9,271 nucleotides of DNA from Spirulina sp. DLM2.Bin59 (GTDB lineage: Bacteria > Cyanobacteriota > Cyanobacteriia > Cyanobacteriales > Spirulinaceae), in contig RECT01000261.1 in NCBI GenBank assembly GCA_007693875.1, forward strand, positions 1-9,271, given 5' to 3'. Of this stretch, positions 6,955 to 9,271 are shown piece after piece. Within the stretch, counting starts at the first letter, position 1; each line of letters opens with the position of its first letter. Under the pieces are notes generated by a model, which saw only the letters and a program-made list of their open reading frames with translations, did not search any database and was not told the DNA's origin. The position numbers and the translations under genes were made by a program.

Positions 6955-6959
6955 AGTTT

Positions 6960-7937
6960 ATGGCTTCAACGGACTTCAAAGACTACTATGCCATCCTCGG
7001 TGTGGGGAAAACGGCGACAGCGGAAGAGATTAAAAAAGCCTTCCGCAAGCTGGCTTTGAAGTATCACCCCGATCGCAACCCTGGGGATCAGGCTGCTGAA
7101 GCGCGGTTTAAGGAAATCAGCGAAGCCTACGAAGTCCTCTCTGACCCAGAAAAACGGGGCAAATATGACCAGTTCGGCCGGTATTGGCAACAGGCCGGCA
7201 CAAGTAGCGGCAATCCCTTCAGTCGCGGCGGCTCCACGGGCCCAACGGTGGATTTTGGCCAGTACGCTAATTTTGCAGAATTCATGAGTGATCTCTTAGG
7301 GGGCCAAACCCGCAGCTATCGCACCCCCCCCAACAACCGCAGTAACTACAACTCCAGCACCGGCTTTCGCACCGAATATTCCGCCCCCACCTCTACCCCT
7401 GGGGCTACCAGTGAAGCTAACCTCAAGCTCAGTCTCACCGAAGCCTTTCGGGGTGTGCAGAAACGCCTCAATATTCAGGGAGAAATTATTGATGTGCGGA
7501 TTCCGGCGGGGGCCAAACCCGGTAGCCGCATCCGGGTGCGGGGCAAAGGGACAATTGATCCCCTGACGCGGGCCCGGGGGGATTTATATCTCAATGTGGA
7601 CATTGAACCCCATAGCTTTTTTAACTTTGATGGGGATAATTTGACCTGTGAAGTGCCCATCAGCCCCGATGAGGCGGTGTTAGGGGGGGCGATCGCCGTC
7701 CCCACCCCCGATGGCCCCGTAACGATGAAAATCCCCGCTGGCATCCGCACCGGCCAAACCCTACGGCTCCGGGGTAAAGGTTGGGTAAATCCCAAGGGCG
7801 ATCGCACCGATCAACTGGTGAAAATCATGATCACGCCTCCCCAAAACCCCAGTTCCCTGGAAAAGGAATATTACGAAAAACTCCAAAGCATCCGCAGCGA
7901 AAACCCCCGTCGCCACCTCGATCAGATCCACCTGTAG
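6960..7937 (+). CDS. type II J-domain co-chaperone (DnaJ/CbpA-like)
   Basis: Cytosolic Hsp40 co-chaperone of 325 residues that should deliver unfolded proteins to DnaK and stimulate its ATPase. The J domain (about 8-72) has DYYAILGV, the essential His36-Pro37-Asp38 loop, FKEISEAYEVLSD and KYDQFG. A Gly/Ser/Asn/Thr-rich linker (about 80-145) follows, then the paired C-terminal substrate-binding beta domains (about 150-300), with GAKPGSRIRVRGKG and IPAGIRTGQTLRLRGKGW. The CXXCXGXG zinc-finger repeats of canonical type I DnaJ are absent, so this is a CbpA-type protein. From memory it closely resembles the Synechocystis J-protein Slr0093, sharing the MASTDFKDYY start and QFGRYWQQAG segment. Cyanobacteria carry several such paralogs, so I give no symbol. 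No dnaK or grpE is next to it. Confidence 0.95.
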   Translation: MASTDFKDYYAILGVGKTATAEEIKKAFRKLALKYHPDRNPGDQAAEARFKEISEAYEVLSDPEKRGKYDQFGRYWQQAGTSSGNPFSRGGSTGPTVDFGQYANFAEFMSDLLGGQTRSYRTPPNNRSNYNSSTGFRTEYSAPTSTPGATSEANLKLSLTEAFRGVQKRLNIQGEIIDVRIPAGAKPGSRIRVRGKGTIDPLTRARGDLYLNVDIEPHSFFNFDGDNLTCEVPISPDEAVLGGAIAVPTPDGPVTMKIPAGIRTGQTLRLRGKGWVNPKGDRTDQLVKIMITPPQNPSSLEKEYYEKLQSIRSENPRRHLDQIHL

Positions 7938-7975
7938 GGGCGCAAAAAATAAACCTTTCGCCCTTACGGGAATTT
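7938..7975. terminator. possible bidirectional terminator between convergent genes
   Basis: Directly after the J-protein stop, GGGCG (7938-7942) can pair with CGCCC (7959-7963) around an A-rich loop. CCC-TTAC-GGG (7961-7970) forms an alternative small hairpin followed by AATTTTT on the plus strand. On the minus strand the small hairpin is followed by a T-rich stretch. Neither is a classic strong terminator, but position and T-runs fit termination of both genes. Confidence 0.35.
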
Positions 7976-8749
7976 TTAACGGTTGTGGAGTTCCCGCACC
8001 GGCTGCTTGAGGTGGAGGGGAATCTGTACCGGCGGGGCATCCAGGGCCGATAGCTTGGGGGTGTTGAGGGCTTGGAGGAGCGTTAAAATCGCCGGTTGAA
8101 CGCGGGGATGCTGTTCTTCGGTGAGCAACAAATGGAGATAATCCCGCAGGTGTTGCCGCTGGCTGCGGCTATAGTCCCGGTGGGTTTGGCTGAGTTTATG
8201 GAGGGCAAAGAGCCGTTTAACCGGGTTGGGATGGGTGAGGGCCCAAATGAGGCGATCGTATTGATGGGTGGTGCGGCGGCGTTGTTGCTGGGTTTGTTGG
8301 ATGAGTAGGTAGGCGAGAATGGCCCAAATCGCCACCCCTTGGCTAATTTCCTGGGCCGCTAACCAATGGTTTTCCGTATGCAGCCAAATGGCAATGGCAA
8401 AATAGGTGGCGATCGCCACGCCTCCCCCACTGGCCACCGCTACCACTAAAGACTGTTGCGGCCCCGCCAATAACCGCTCGATCTGCCGTAGGGAACGCTG
8501 CCAACGGCCCTGTTGCCACCAATAGACCCACCACATAAACCCCGCCCCGGAACTGGTGGCGAGGACAAGCTGACTATTCCAGACCAGCAGGGCGATCGCC
8601 CCCGTCACCCCACCAACCCACAGCCCCCAGCGGCGCATTTGAGGATCGCGACAGAGCCGAATCCCCTGGGCCAACAGCCGCAGGGGTTGCCAAGAGGAGG
8701 AGCGAGGAGAACGAAGGGAGGGCACAGGCAAGATCAAAACAATCCACAT
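7976..8749 (-). CDS. membrane protein of the cyanobacterial armadillo-type-fold family, function unknown
   Basis: From the ATG at 8749 the product has 257 residues. About three to four hydrophobic segments are visible (near 42-64, 66-78, 101-123 and 136-151), followed by a charged, helical, soluble C-terminal half (about 155-257) with Leu-rich helices such as PVKRLFALHKL and VQPAILTLLQAL. I recognise this as a protein that cyanobacterial genomes commonly label armadillo-type fold-containing; no function is established that I know of. It follows ftsW on the same strand by 19 bp, or 4 bp if GTG 8764 is the start, so the two are probably one operon and may be translationally coupled. The frame stays open to 8836 inside ftsW, but such an overlap is unlikely. 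GTG 8725 is another possible start. A role near cell-wall synthesis or division is inferred from location alone. Confidence 0.8.
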   Translation of the reverse strand: MWIVLILPVPSLRSPRSSSWQPLRLLAQGIRLCRDPQMRRWGLWVGGVTGAIALLVWNSQLVLATSSGAGFMWWVYWWQQGRWQRSLRQIERLLAGPQQSLVVAVASGGGVAIATYFAIAIWLHTENHWLAAQEISQGVAIWAILAYLLIQQTQQQRRRTTHQYDRLIWALTHPNPVKRLFALHKLSQTHRDYSRSQRQHLRDYLHLLLTEEQHPRVQPAILTLLQALNTPKLSALDAPPVQIPLHLKQPVRELHNR

Positions 8750-8768
8750 CGCCCATAGTATCACTCCC

Positions 8769-9271
8769 CTAGGGGTTTTCCGGGGTTTGTTGCGCTGGGC
8801 GACGGCGACTGGCCAGGGAAACCACCTCCGCCGCATTGGTTTCCCGCGCCACCCGCACCAACAGGCCAGCGATCGCTAAACTGGCAATCACAGAACTCCC
8901 CCCATAACTGAAGAAGGGCAGGGGTAAACCCGTTGTCGGCAATACCCCCGTGGCCACCCCAATATTGATCAACGCCTGGCCCACGAGAAAAATCATTGCT
9001 CCCATCACAATCAATTGATGGATGGCATGGCGGGCTTTGAGGGCAACCCAAAAGGCGAGGGTGGCGTAGGTAGCCAAGAGCACCAGCAGCAAAATCCCCC
9101 CCGCCAGGCCAAATTCCTCCGCAAACACCGAAAAAATAAAATCCGTGTACTGAATCGGGAGATAAAAGAGTTTCTGCTGGGAAAAGCCATAGCCCGACCC
9201 CCAGACCCCCCCGGAACCGATGGCCAAAAGGCTTTGCATCAGCCGATAACCCTCCCGCAACGGCTCGGCCC
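8769..9271 (-). CDS. ftsW: FtsW-type SEDS protein, C-terminal part, cut by the window edge
   Basis: Only the last 167 or so residues of a multi-span membrane protein are present; the gene runs on past the right edge, so no start codon is assigned. SEDS proteins polymerise lipid II into glycan strands together with a class B penicillin-binding protein. Diagnostic stretches are QSLLAIGSGGVWGSGYG, then SQQKLFYLPIQYTDFIFSVF with AEEFG, then GVATGVLPTTGLPLPFFSYGGSS, the last being the signature near the C terminus of FtsW/RodA/SpoVE proteins. Three further helices are visible after the AEEFG motif. I favour FtsW over RodA because the QYTDFIF-AEEFG form matches cyanobacterial FtsW as I remember it, but RodA cannot be excluded. 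It is probably the upstream gene of an operon with the membrane protein ending at 7976. Confidence 0.85.
   Translation of the reverse strand, partial: AEPLREGYRLMQSLLAIGSGGVWGSGYGFSQQKLFYLPIQYTDFIFSVFAEEFGLAGGILLLVLLATYATLAFWVALKARHAIHQLIVMGAMIFLVGQALINIGVATGVLPTTGLPLPFFSYGGSSVIASLAIAGLLVRVARETNAAEVVSLASRRRPAQQTPENP

Larger units (their letters stand above)
908..8876. repeat. HIP1 octamer GCGATCGC, 14 dispersed copies
   Basis: Copies start at 908, 1941, 2317, 4336, 4806, 5935, 6331, 6604, 6825, 7689, 7798, 8409, 8592 and 8869. All but the one at 6825 lie inside genes, on both strands' genes and in different reading frames. The density is about one per 660 bp. Palindromic HIP1 is a hallmark of many cyanobacterial genomes. 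No copy falls in the AT-rich region 5165-5553. Confidence 0.95.

Noticed and set aside
8513..8758. 81-codon plus-strand frame rich in Pro, Arg and Gly.
   Set aside because: It lies antisense to the membrane protein gene; its composition is the usual by-product of a GC-rich gene read backward.

Overview
The window reads as chromosomal DNA from a cyanobacterium. The octamer GCGATCGC (HIP1, a repeat typical of many cyanobacterial genomes) occurs 14 times in 9.3 kb, where about one per 65 kb is expected by chance. The gene content fits: a histidine kinase with two cyanobacteriochrome-like GAF domains, a cyanobacterial-type membrane protein beside an FtsW gene, and a type II J-protein close to those of unicellular cyanobacteria. 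The genus cannot be settled from this sequence. There is no transposase, tRNA, rRNA, CRISPR array or phage gene.

Layout, left to right. A complete ABC exporter half-transporter (104-1897, +) converges, 20 bp apart, on an OafA-type membrane O-acyltransferase (1918-3021, -). Upstream of the acyltransferase on the same strand is a GAF-GAF histidine kinase (3149-5164, -). A 389-bp AT-rich gene-free region follows (5165-5553), holding the likely kinase promoter and several small repeats. A GT4 glycosyltransferase (5554-6774, -) and a DnaJ/CbpA-type co-chaperone (6960-7937, +) diverge from a 185-bp intergenic region. The co-chaperone converges on a membrane protein of the cyanobacterial armadillo-fold type (about 7976-8749, -). 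That gene lies directly downstream of, and is probably co-transcribed with, the C-terminal part of an FtsW-type SEDS protein cut by the right edge (8769-9271, -).

How they may work together: the acyltransferase, glycosyltransferase and possibly the exporter are enzymes of the kind that build, decorate or export surface glycans, and the kinase lies among them. A light- or redox-linked control of surface polysaccharide is therefore an attractive but unproven reading. FtsW and the membrane protein form a separate cell-wall/division unit. The J-protein looks like a stand-alone housekeeping or stress gene.

The most interesting item is the kinase. Both GAF domains keep the Cys-His pair at the canonical bilin-attachment position (C130/H131 and C316/H317). 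GAF1 also looks like a DXCF-lineage cyanobacteriochrome domain whose second cysteine has become tyrosine (D100-S-Y102-F). I see no clearly new multi-gene system; the rest is ordinary cyanobacterial core and accessory content.
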